A DNA stretch of 5,897 nucleotides from Desulfobacterales bacterium. Lineage in GTDB: Bacteria > Desulfobacterota > Desulfobacteria > Desulfobacterales > JAUCGF01. The stretch spans positions 1-5,897 of the forward strand of contig JAOZRC010000367.1 of the NCBI GenBank assembly GCA_029940345.1. The letters are read 5' to 3'. A model generated the notes under the pieces. It saw only the letters and a list, made by a program, of their open reading frames with translations, was not told where the DNA came from and searched no databases. The translations under genes were made by a program, and so were the position numbers. How positions within the stretch are numbered: position 1 is the first letter of the stretch; each line of letters opens with the position of its first letter. This document shows positions 1-5,869 of this stretch, one piece after another.

Positions 1-64
1 CGTTCCTCAACCCAACCTACGACTGCATTTAGTGTCCCAGCTTATGCTGGTAGCCGAACTTTCC

Positions 65-92
65 ACTTAAAACTTGTAACTTCAAATTTCAA
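65..92. repeat. Degenerate 7-base tandem tract at the end of sat/cysC
   Basis: Four consecutive 7-base units read ACTTAAA, ACTTGTA, ACTTCAA and ATTTCAA on the plus strand. They follow the pattern A-Y-T-T-N-W-A and run into the stop codon of the Sat-CysC gene (TGA on the minus strand, 91-89). The period and general shape match the tract past the regulator gene. The rest of bases 1-64 shows no gene and no convincing terminator. Confidence 0.45.
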
Positions 93-1801
93 CGTGTGTA
101 GCCGGCGCGCCCTAGATAAAGAAGCACCTCTTGCACCGCTTCATCCGGCGTTATATCAGTTGTATCAATAGAAACCTCCGGGTTCAGGGGCGCTTCATAG
201 GGATCATCAATGCCGGTATACCCTTTAATGATACCCGCTCGCGCTTTAGCATACAATCCCTTACGGTCACGGCCTTCACATACGTCAAGCGGTGTTTCCA
301 CGTATACTTCAATATAGCCCCCGTATTTTTCGATCATACGACGCACCTGCTTACGGCTGGCGTTGTATGGGGCAATAGGCGCACAGATCGCAATCCCGCG
401 ATTTTTAGTGATTTCACTGGCAACAAACCCGATGCGTTTTACATTGATATTGCGGTGTTCCCTGGAAAAGCCCAATTCGTTAGAAAGATTGTGCCTGACG
501 ATATCACCATCAAGCAAGGTTACCGGACGACCTCCCATTTCCAAAAAACGGGCATAAAGCACACGGGCAATCGTAGATTTTCCAGCACCGGACAGACCGG
601 TGCAAAAAATCGTAAACCCTTGTTTGTGACGAGGGGGATAGGCTTTGCGCAATTCATCGACAACTTCGGGGAAGGTAAACCATTTTGGAATTCGACGGCT
701 GCAGCGTAATTTACGATGAAATTTTTCGTTGGAAAGCCGCCGCACCGTTGCGTCAGCAGGCGTTTCGTTTTCCGGAACGTAAAGGTCTTCATCTGCTACA
801 TAAACAAATTCATCAAAGGTGATAATCTCAATATCCAATTCGGCTTGATACGAATTCAGCAGTTCCTGAGCCGCTTTGGGCGCATAAAATGGCTGGCCAT
901 CGACGCGTAATCCGGGGCTGGCATGGCTTCGTCCGACGATAAAATGGGTACATCCGTAATTTTTGCGGATAATGGCATGCCATAAAGCTTCACGAGGGCC
1001 GGCCATCCGCACGGTCAAAGGCAGTAAACTCAGCAACATCGAATTGGGCGGATAATGCTTACTTACTGCCAGATAACAGTGGATGCGCGTATAGTAGTCG
1101 ATATCACTGGGTTTGACACGGCCCGCAATCGGATGAAGCAATAAATTGGCGCGGGCCTCAGCCATCGCTTTTATCGTTAGCTCAAATTGGGCGCGATGCA
1201 GCGGATTGCGCGTATGAAAACCGATCACACGCCGCCAGCCGAATTTTGTAAAAAGCGCTCTGAGTTCAGCCGGTGAATGCCGCAACCCTTTAAAGGCGGC
1301 ATGCAATGGCAACTGGAACCCCTCGATCACACCGCCAATATAATGCGTACCTTTATAATTCAAAAGATAATCTACACCCGGATGCTGATTATCCCGTACG
1401 CCAAAGATTTTTTCGGCTTCACGAAGTTTATCAATACGCCAAATATCTTCAATGTGCATCACCGCTAACATGAATCCCTCACCATCCCTCAAAGCAACGG
1501 ATTGTCCCGTCTCCAGGCTCTCGGCTTCAGCTTCGGAAATATCTAAGCAAACCGGAAGCGGCCAAAGCGTTTCATCCTGAAGACGCATCCGGTCAAGAAC
1601 GGATTCATAATCCGTTTGCGTCATAAAACCGCGTAATGGGGAAAAAGCGCCATTCATTAGCAATTCCAAATCAGATACAGACCGGCGGGACAAATTAACC
1701 GTTTGTAAATTGAGGGATAGTTTTTTTAAAATCAGGGTGCGTTCAGGCGACGCAATTAAATTAACCAATTTGCCGCCGTGGGGTGTTTGCAGGTGATTCA
1801 T
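89..1801 (-). CDS. sat/cysC: Bifunctional sulfate adenylyltransferase / adenylylsulfate kinase (Sat-CysC fusion, PAPS synthetase type)
   Basis: A 570-residue cytosolic protein with an N-terminal ATP sulfurylase domain (about 1-390) and a C-terminal APS kinase domain (about 394-568). Together they would convert sulfate and ATP to APS and then PAPS, the donor for sulfotransferases or assimilation. The kinase half looks complete: P-loop GLSGAGKST (402-410), DGD at 431-433, R436, the FSREHRNIN stretch (445-453) and KGLY followed by GIDDPYEAP. The sulfurylase half is recognisable (TRNPLHRA 197-204, MAGPREALWHAIIRKNYG 266-283) but departs from consensus: FHTRNP for FQTRNP, HRAQ for HxxH, GRSHA for GRDHA (290-294), and LSNE for the usual SGT motif near 356. 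Total length is normal for the fusion. It starts 13 bases after the fusion gene's stop, so it is co-transcribed; only a weak GAG/AGGA-like ribosome site precedes ATG. Family assignment is firm. Whether the first domain still makes APS is open. Confidence 0.95.
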   Translation of the reverse strand: MNHLQTPHGGKLVNLIASPERTLILKKLSLNLQTVNLSRRSVSDLELLMNGAFSPLRGFMTQTDYESVLDRMRLQDETLWPLPVCLDISEAEAESLETGQSVALRDGEGFMLAVMHIEDIWRIDKLREAEKIFGVRDNQHPGVDYLLNYKGTHYIGGVIEGFQLPLHAAFKGLRHSPAELRALFTKFGWRRVIGFHTRNPLHRAQFELTIKAMAEARANLLLHPIAGRVKPSDIDYYTRIHCYLAVSKHYPPNSMLLSLLPLTVRMAGPREALWHAIIRKNYGCTHFIVGRSHASPGLRVDGQPFYAPKAAQELLNSYQAELDIEIITFDEFVYVADEDLYVPENETPADATVRRLSNEKFHRKLRCSRRIPKWFTFPEVVDELRKAYPPRHKQGFTIFCTGLSGAGKSTIARVLYARFLEMGGRPVTLLDGDIVRHNLSNELGFSREHRNINVKRIGFVASEITKNRGIAICAPIAPYNASRKQVRRMIEKYGGYIEVYVETPLDVCEGRDRKGLYAKARAGIIKGYTGIDDPYEAPLNPEVSIDTTDITPDEAVQEVLLYLGRAGYTR

Positions 1802-1814
1802 TCCTATTTTCTCG

Positions 1815-3365
1815 TCAGGTTTTCATATCGGGTTTCGGCCAAAGATAAACAAGCTGCCCAAAATATTTGGCCAGTAATTTTAAGTCATATTTCCAGGATG
1901 CGGATACGGCATAAAAGGTTTCGGCGGCGCGCAATTCATCCTGGCTGGGATTAGCGCCAAAATAGACTAATGCTTCACTGATAAGCCCTATTTTACTCTG
2001 AAGGTACAAAACGCGCCAATCTGGAGGCAAGGCCTTAATTTCACTGACCGTTCGTGGTGCGACGCCAACAAAACACAAATGTCCGCGAACAATATTAATA
2101 AGCGCTGGGAAAAAACTAAATAGCAGATCTTGCCAACTTATATCGGGTAGCGCCCCTGACGGGCTGGCCCTGTTAGGCGTCGGTTTAAAAGAATGGAAAC
2201 GAAGCAGTGCAAAAACACGCCATAGCCCCGGATCATGCGGCACTGGCAAACGCACTGCTTCTTTCTGATCAAACAACGGCCGTTTGTATATTATTTTAAG
2301 GATCAAAATCATCGCAACAAAAAGAGGCGATGTCAAAATTAAAAGTATAATGGCCAATAAGCGTGACGGAATAGATTTCAACCATCGCGGAAATTGCTTT
2401 TCAGGCAAACTTCCCATGATAAAGTTTTCAGTGATGGTCACCGCCGATTCCAGCCGAATATTGATTAAACGGTATTGATCAACCAAAACATCTTGAAGCT
2501 CCAGTGATGTCCCTACATAACTGTTCGGAAGTATAATGGTATTGCGAAGGATGGTTTTGTCATCAATGACGCAATTCGCACCAATAACGGTGTTTGGCCC
2601 CAATCTGACCCCCTTGCCAATACGACAATTTTGGCCGATATAGACCGGACGCCGAATTTGTACGGTCGGATGAAGACTGATGTTACGCGACAGCCAGACA
2701 CCCTCTTCCACTTCGCGCCCTTCTAACATCAGACCGTTGAATTGTTTGCTAAGAACTGCTTTATGAGCGACCATGATATCTGAATAGGAGCAGGAGCGGA
2801 TCATATCAGATACATTCACAAATTCCGGCGCTGAATACTTAAAAGAAAGCAAATATTCAAAAAGCAGATATTCATCACAGTTTGCGGGTGCCGCCAGACA
2901 GCACTGATTTGAAAGCCACGCCCAGCCGGACCAATTCAGCTTTACATCTTTATGATGGTTTTCCGGATATTTGGTACAGTACAAAATACGGTGGCAAGAC
3001 ATCAAGGCCGGTTTTACAGGTCTCAGGTCTACTCGGCACAAACGGTCGGCATACACAAGCAACACCCATTCATTGCTATTGTCGAAACCAAGGCATTTTA
3101 ACGTCAGAATAGATTTGGAAGGTTCTTTGACAAGATGGTATTTAAATTTTACACCCCATCGGTCTCCATCGCCTAACAGGTTTTTAATTTTTTCAGGATG
3201 CTGGCAGAGTACCACATCAAACCTATCAAAGCCCTGGTTAACAAGGTATTCGACAACATGTTGCAAAAAGGGGCGATCAATTAGAGGCATCATCGCTGAC
3301 GGATATGCATCTCCCCATGGTGTGCGTTCAGATAGTTCGTTAGTGGTTATCAAAAACGCTCTCAT
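1815..3365 (-). CDS. Nucleotidyltransferase-like / beta-helix / sugar-transferase-like fusion protein (polysaccharide biosynthesis)
   Basis: A 516-residue protein with four visible parts. Residues 1-205 resemble a sugar-nucleotide nucleotidyltransferase (SAMMPLIDRPFLQHVVEYL at 23-41, LLVYAD at 102-107), but the G-rich GxGxRxxP loop and the PK lysine are absent. Residues about 222-315 form hexapeptide repeats of a left-handed beta-helix (IGQNCRIGKGVRLGPNTVIG, 243-262). Residues 336-359 are a strongly hydrophobic membrane segment, placed as in initiating sugar transferases. Residues 361-505 match the bacterial sugar transferase (PF02397-type) fold: RFHSF (389-393), PALINIVRGHLCFVGVAPRT (420-439), SKIGL (457-461). 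The catalytic Asp-Glu before the conserved Pro is replaced by Ser417-Phe418. Family knowledge suggests a role in starting glycan assembly on a lipid carrier at the inner membrane. The missing residues make a divergent enzyme, a scaffold or a regulatory subunit equally possible. ATG lies 27 bases after the STAS stop, with no clear Shine-Dalgarno; an in-frame stop upstream limits earlier starts. Confidence 0.8.
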   Translation of the reverse strand: MRAFLITTNELSERTPWGDAYPSAMMPLIDRPFLQHVVEYLVNQGFDRFDVVLCQHPEKIKNLLGDGDRWGVKFKYHLVKEPSKSILTLKCLGFDNSNEWVLLVYADRLCRVDLRPVKPALMSCHRILYCTKYPENHHKDVKLNWSGWAWLSNQCCLAAPANCDEYLLFEYLLSFKYSAPEFVNVSDMIRSCSYSDIMVAHKAVLSKQFNGLMLEGREVEEGVWLSRNISLHPTVQIRRPVYIGQNCRIGKGVRLGPNTVIGANCVIDDKTILRNTIILPNSYVGTSLELQDVLVDQYRLINIRLESAVTITENFIMGSLPEKQFPRWLKSIPSRLLAIILLILTSPLFVAMILILKIIYKRPLFDQKEAVRLPVPHDPGLWRVFALLRFHSFKPTPNRASPSGALPDISWQDLLFSFFPALINIVRGHLCFVGVAPRTVSEIKALPPDWRVLYLQSKIGLISEALVYFGANPSQDELRAAETFYAVSASWKYDLKLLAKYFGQLVYLWPKPDMKT

Positions 3366-3392
3366 AATAGTATGATCATCGCTTATAGTTGC

Positions 3393-3728
3393 TTATTGAA
3401 ACGAACACACCGCATCATCGTTTTTATCATAAATTTCAATAATTCGATGCATACGAACCAATTCAAACAATGTACGCACCGGTTTCTGGACGCCACTCAA
3501 TTTGAGATCGCCGCCATAGCCATTTAACTGTCTCAAACAGGACAATAAAGTGCCGCATCCGGAACTGTCAATAAATTTGACTTGGGTCATATCAAAAACC
3601 ACTTTGCGCGAATTTTCCAGCAATTGTACGGTTTGCGACCTGAACTCCTTGGCATTGCTGGCATCCAGAATTTCCGTTTTCAGTGTAATTACAAGAATAT
3701 CATCAATTTGTTCTTTGCTTAACTCCAT
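3393..3728 (-). CDS. STAS-domain anti-sigma factor antagonist-like protein (SpoIIAA/HsbA/SypA type)
   Basis: A single-domain 111-residue STAS protein, about the usual family length. The switch motif is FIDSSGCGTLLSCLRQL (52-68). Ser56 aligns with the serine phosphorylated in SpoIIAA, just after Asp54 and Ser55, so the phosphorylatable site is present. The N-terminal strand VITLKTEILDASNAKEF and the FDMTQVKFIDSSG core are typical. In partner switching the unphosphorylated form binds a target, such as an anti-sigma kinase or an enzyme, and phosphorylation releases it. The likely kinase and phosphatase are domains of the response regulator encoded just upstream. It leads the three-gene run, with a strong GGAGG ribosome site. 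Its immediate downstream neighbour is a polysaccharide-type gene, which recalls SypA control of the syp cluster. Assignment is firm; its target is unknown. Confidence 0.92.
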   Translation of the reverse strand: MELSKEQIDDILVITLKTEILDASNAKEFRSQTVQLLENSRKVVFDMTQVKFIDSSGCGTLLSCLRQLNGYGGDLKLSGVQKPVRTLFELVRMHRIIEIYDKNDDAVCSFQ

Positions 3729-3737
3729 CTGTTTTTT

Positions 3738-3742
3738 CCTCC
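3738..3742 (-). promoter_or_regulatory. Strong Shine-Dalgarno (GGAGG) of the STAS gene
   Basis: Read on the minus strand, GGAGG is followed by a 9-base A-rich spacer and the ATG at 3726-3728. It is the clearest ribosome site in the window and fits a small regulatory protein made in larger amounts than the poorly initiated enzymes downstream. The expression inference is mine. Confidence 0.8.
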
Positions 3743-3759
3743 GATTTCATTAAATTTTA

Positions 3760-3788
3760 ATTTTGAAAATCTAACTCGGAACTTTCAA
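3760..3788 (-). promoter_or_regulatory. Possible sigma70-like promoter of the STAS-fusion-Sat/CysC run
   Basis: On the minus strand TTGAAA (3788-3783, 5 of 6) is followed after 17 bases by CAAAAT (3765-3760, 4 of 6 to the -10 consensus). The start would fall near 3753, giving a short leader that includes the GGAGG site. The match is weaker than the one upstream of the regulator, and the region is AT-rich. Read-through from the regulator gene is an alternative, because no terminator is visible between the two. Confidence 0.28.
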
Positions 3789-3856
3789 ACTACAATATCA
3801 GATAACCAAAAGTACTGCTGCATTGATATACAGAGTAAGCTCAAGCAGTTTGAAAT

Positions 3857-3901
3857 TTTGTGGTTTGGTCATTGTGATTTATTTGAAATTTGTTATTTGA
3901 A
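3857..3901. repeat. Degenerate 7-base periodic tract (TTTG every 7 bases)
   Basis: TTTG or ATTG recurs at 3857, 3864 and 3871, and again at 3882, 3889 and 3896, always 7 bases apart, with one 4-base phase slip between the two groups. The last three units are ATTTGAA, ATTTGTT, ATTTGAA (3881-3901). The tract lies just past the regulator's stop codon (TAA on the minus strand, 3910-3908), separated by a homopolymer of T on the plus strand. I see no coding or terminator character. Confidence 0.55.
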
Positions 3902-3907
3902 TTTTTT

Positions 3908-5626
3908 TTAATCACCGATATCAGGTGCCAGGATAATTTTCAGGCAGGCGCAGTTTTTTCCTTTTTTGTCACTTGAATACTCCACTTCATCAACCGATTG
4001 AGCGATTATATAACACCCCATACCGCCCTCCGGAAGGTCTTTAATCGCCATTTTACTAATATCTTTTAAAGGGGGCACCATCTGTGGGTCAAACCCTTGC
4101 CCCCAGTCATAAAACAACAGGATAATTTTATCCTCCGCCATCTGTGCTTTAATCTGAATTTGTTCATCGGCACGGCCAGAGTAGGCATGTCTGATAATAT
4201 TCGTGGCGACTTCCGTTACCGCGATTTCTAACATATCGATTCGCCTGGGGTCTAAAAGAGAGTCCGGCACACTTTCACAGAACTCGCGTATAAAAATTCT
4301 TACGCGCACCAATTCTTTTAAATCACTTTTAATTTCCAGGATCGCTTCGGTATTCAATTGAGCGAGTCCTTGCTCTGACTCTATTTTGATAGCAACACAA
4401 GTGAAATCATCATCAAATGTTTTGGAATCAGCAAAGGCAATCATCTCAACATACGCGCTGTCAATGATTTTTTTCGGATCAAGATGGCCATGTTGTTTGA
4501 TAAAATCCACCAAACGTTCTTCATTGTACATCTCATTATCAGGGTTACGATTTTCGGTCAAGCCATCTGAATAAAAGAAAAAAAGGTCTCCGGGTTGAAA
4601 AGATGCCGAATATTGGATAAATGGATCTTTTTCAGGAAACCCAAGCGGCATGTTAATACCCTGAAGTAATTCAACATCACCGGATTCACCTTTATAATGA
4701 ATCGTGCGCACATGGCCGCAGTCAACAAAACAGATTGTTTTTTCAACCATATCGAACCGCGCATAGCATAAGGTGACAAAAGATTCGAGTTCCTCCAGAT
4801 TCCTGATCATTCGTGATTGAACACGCGTGATAATATCTTGCGGCTGCGGTAAATGAAATGATCCGTTGGCATCCTGATTAAGCACACATTGATCATTCAT
4901 CATTTTGCACGTCACTGCGTCAATCGTCAATTCGTGCAGGGCGCGTAAAAAATGGCTTTTCATGGCGGCTCCGAAAAAAGCCGATAAAAGCCCCTTGCCC
5001 ATCACATCAGCAACGACCACATCAACCGTGTGATCATTTAACTTAAAAAAATCGATGAAATCACCATCAACTTTTTGGGATGGAATCGTCAAAGAACTGA
5101 TCTTCAACCCTTCAATGTCTTCAGGCGGTCGGCCTAATAAAAGTGACCTTTGAATTTTGGAGGCAATAAAGATTTCATGTTCACGGGCGCCAGCTAACTC
5201 GGCTTCAACCTTTCGAAGGCGTTTTGCCTGCGTATAGGTTTGAAAGGCTCTTTGGGCCAAAGCAACCAGTTTCTTCATTTCAGGCGGTTTGATAACGTAA
5301 TCAAAGGCACCGTGTCTCATCGCTTCCACCGCATTGGTAACTTCTTCGTTAGCGGTGAGCATAATAGGCGCTAAATCCGGATAATGCTTACATATATAAC
5401 GTAAACATTCCATTCCACCCATAACGGGCATTTGGACATCAAGAAGAACAACGCCGATTTCATCTGAAAGGTACTCATCAATCGCCACTTTGCCATTTTC
5501 AGCCAGAAAAACGTTAAAACCTGCGTTTGACAATACACGCTTTAGCAAAAACCTCATGGTGAGGTCGTCGTCCACAACTAAAATATTTGCCAGTTTATTC
5601 GTTCCGGCATCCTGGGCTACACTCAT
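3908..5626 (-). CDS. Response regulator with PP2C (SpoIIE/RsbU) phosphatase and RsbW-like serine kinase domains (HsbR type)
   Basis: Counted from the preferred ATG at 5626, the protein has 572 residues. REC domain (13-130): acidic D19-D20, phospho-acceptor D63 in LLDVQMP, T91 and K113. A charged, probably coiled-coil linker (128-160) follows. The PP2C/SpoIIE phosphatase (about 165-418) keeps the metal-binding motifs VDGDFIDF (D189), ADVMGKG (D207), SDGLTE (D354) and DDFT (D406-D407). The GHKL kinase of the RsbW/SpoIIAB type (about 425-570) has an N-box with E472, N476 and H480, a DWGQGFDP box (507-514) and a GGMG box (534-537). All three domains look catalytically intact. Phosphorylation of REC by an unseen histidine kinase or phosphotransfer protein probably sets the balance between kinase and phosphatase acting on the STAS neighbour. 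An ATG at 5659 would add 11 residues, but no ribosome site precedes it, whereas AAAGG stands 6 bases before 5626. No membrane segment is seen. Confidence 0.93.
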   Translation of the reverse strand: MSVAQDAGTNKLANILVVDDDLTMRFLLKRVLSNAGFNVFLAENGKVAIDEYLSDEIGVVLLDVQMPVMGGMECLRYICKHYPDLAPIMLTANEEVTNAVEAMRHGAFDYVIKPPEMKKLVALAQRAFQTYTQAKRLRKVEAELAGAREHEIFIASKIQRSLLLGRPPEDIEGLKISSLTIPSQKVDGDFIDFFKLNDHTVDVVVADVMGKGLLSAFFGAAMKSHFLRALHELTIDAVTCKMMNDQCVLNQDANGSFHLPQPQDIITRVQSRMIRNLEELESFVTLCYARFDMVEKTICFVDCGHVRTIHYKGESGDVELLQGINMPLGFPEKDPFIQYSASFQPGDLFFFYSDGLTENRNPDNEMYNEERLVDFIKQHGHLDPKKIIDSAYVEMIAFADSKTFDDDFTCVAIKIESEQGLAQLNTEAILEIKSDLKELVRVRIFIREFCESVPDSLLDPRRIDMLEIAVTEVATNIIRHAYSGRADEQIQIKAQMAEDKIILLFYDWGQGFDPQMVPPLKDISKMAIKDLPEGGMGCYIIAQSVDEVEYSSDKKGKNCACLKIILAPDIGD

Positions 5627-5632
5627 GGGTTG

Positions 5633-5637
5633 CCTTT
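5633..5637 (-). promoter_or_regulatory. Ribosome binding site that decides the start of the response regulator
   Basis: On the minus strand AAAGG lies 6 bases before the ATG at 5624-5626. The longer in-frame ATG at 5657-5659 is preceded only by AT-rich DNA without purine-rich complementarity to 16S rRNA. The site therefore favours the shorter, 572-residue protein. Confidence 0.55.
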
Positions 5638-5688
5638 GCTTGAATGCGGCTTGAAACATTACATTTTATATTTTAAAAATTACAAATA

Positions 5689-5717
5689 ATTATGTTAACA
5701 CTGATCCGATTTTTCAA
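5689..5717 (-). promoter_or_regulatory. Predicted sigma70-like promoter of the response regulator gene
   Basis: On the minus strand TTGAAA (5717-5712, 5 of 6 to the -35 consensus) is separated by exactly 17 bases from CATAAT (5694-5689, 5 of 6 to the -10 consensus). Transcription would begin near 5682, giving a leader of about 55 bases to the ATG at 5626. The surrounding DNA is AT-rich, so chance matches are possible, but the spacing is ideal and the position is right. The -35 hexamer lies inside the left arm of an inverted repeat. Confidence 0.5.
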
Positions 5718-5781
5718 TTTTTCCGAATAGGGGAACACAAACTTTAGTTGGCAGGAATTAAATGGAAAAACTAAAATCGGA
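5705..5781. repeat. Imperfect inverted repeat overlapping the regulator promoter
   Basis: The left arm (5705-5724) and right arm (5764-5781) pair as TCCGATTTT with AAAATCGGA (9 bp) and TTTTTCC with GGAAAAA (7 bp). They are separated by a 4/2-base internal asymmetry and enclose about 39 bases. The left arm contains the -35 element of the regulator promoter. It could be a pair of operator half-sites, a structured RNA or a chance product of AT-rich DNA. No U-run follows on either strand, so it is not an ordinary terminator. Confidence 0.4.
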
Positions 5782-5869
5782 ATACGAATACTACTGCATT
5801 AACTATTATCTGGTAGTCAAATGTGCCGCGTTATTAGTCGTAACAGGTGACATAAGTAACCGTTCATAA
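5762..5869 (+). CDS. Doubtful 35-codon divergent small ORF
   Basis: An ATG at 5762 opens a 35-codon frame ending in TAA at 5867-5869, divergent from the response regulator. AGGA lies 5 bases before the ATG, a reasonable ribosome site. The peptide starts MEKLKSEYEYY and has a mildly hydrophobic middle (YYLVVKCAALLVV) that could touch a membrane. I do not recognise it. No clear plus-strand promoter is visible, and a frame of this size is common by chance in AT-rich DNA, so it is listed only as a candidate. Confidence 0.15.
   Translation: MEKLKSEYEYYCINYYLVVKCAALLVVTGDISNRS

Noticed and set aside
37..50. Small hairpin CCAGC-TTAT-GCTGG downstream of sat/cysC, considered as a terminator
   Set aside because: The stem is only 5 bp and no U-run follows on the minus strand; the operon may continue past the window edge.
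131..709. Long plus-strand open frame of 192 codons opposite the APS kinase region
   Set aside because: It lies wholly within the sat/cysC gene, whose minus-strand frame has clear family motifs; the plus-strand product resembles nothing and is an antisense shadow.
2100..2135. Possible frameshift explaining the missing Asp-Glu dyad, at the run of six T (minus-strand coding sense) in the fusion gene
   Set aside because: The frame stays open and keeps the family signature on both sides (residues 361-416 and 420-505), so substitution rather than frameshift is the better explanation.
2971..3375. Plus-strand open frame of 134 codons opposite the 5' part of the fusion gene
   Set aside because: It is antisense to the nucleotidyltransferase-like domain, its composition is not that of a natural protein family I recognise, and it has no ribosome site.
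3902..3909. Run of T beside the regulator stop codon, considered as part of an intrinsic terminator
   Set aside because: On the transcribed minus strand this is an A-run directly after the stop and no GC-rich stem precedes it, so it has the wrong polarity.
5840..5861. GTAAC / GTGAC / GTAAC near-repeats at the right edge, considered as binding sites
   Set aside because: Units are short, unevenly spaced and have no clear partner gene inside the window.
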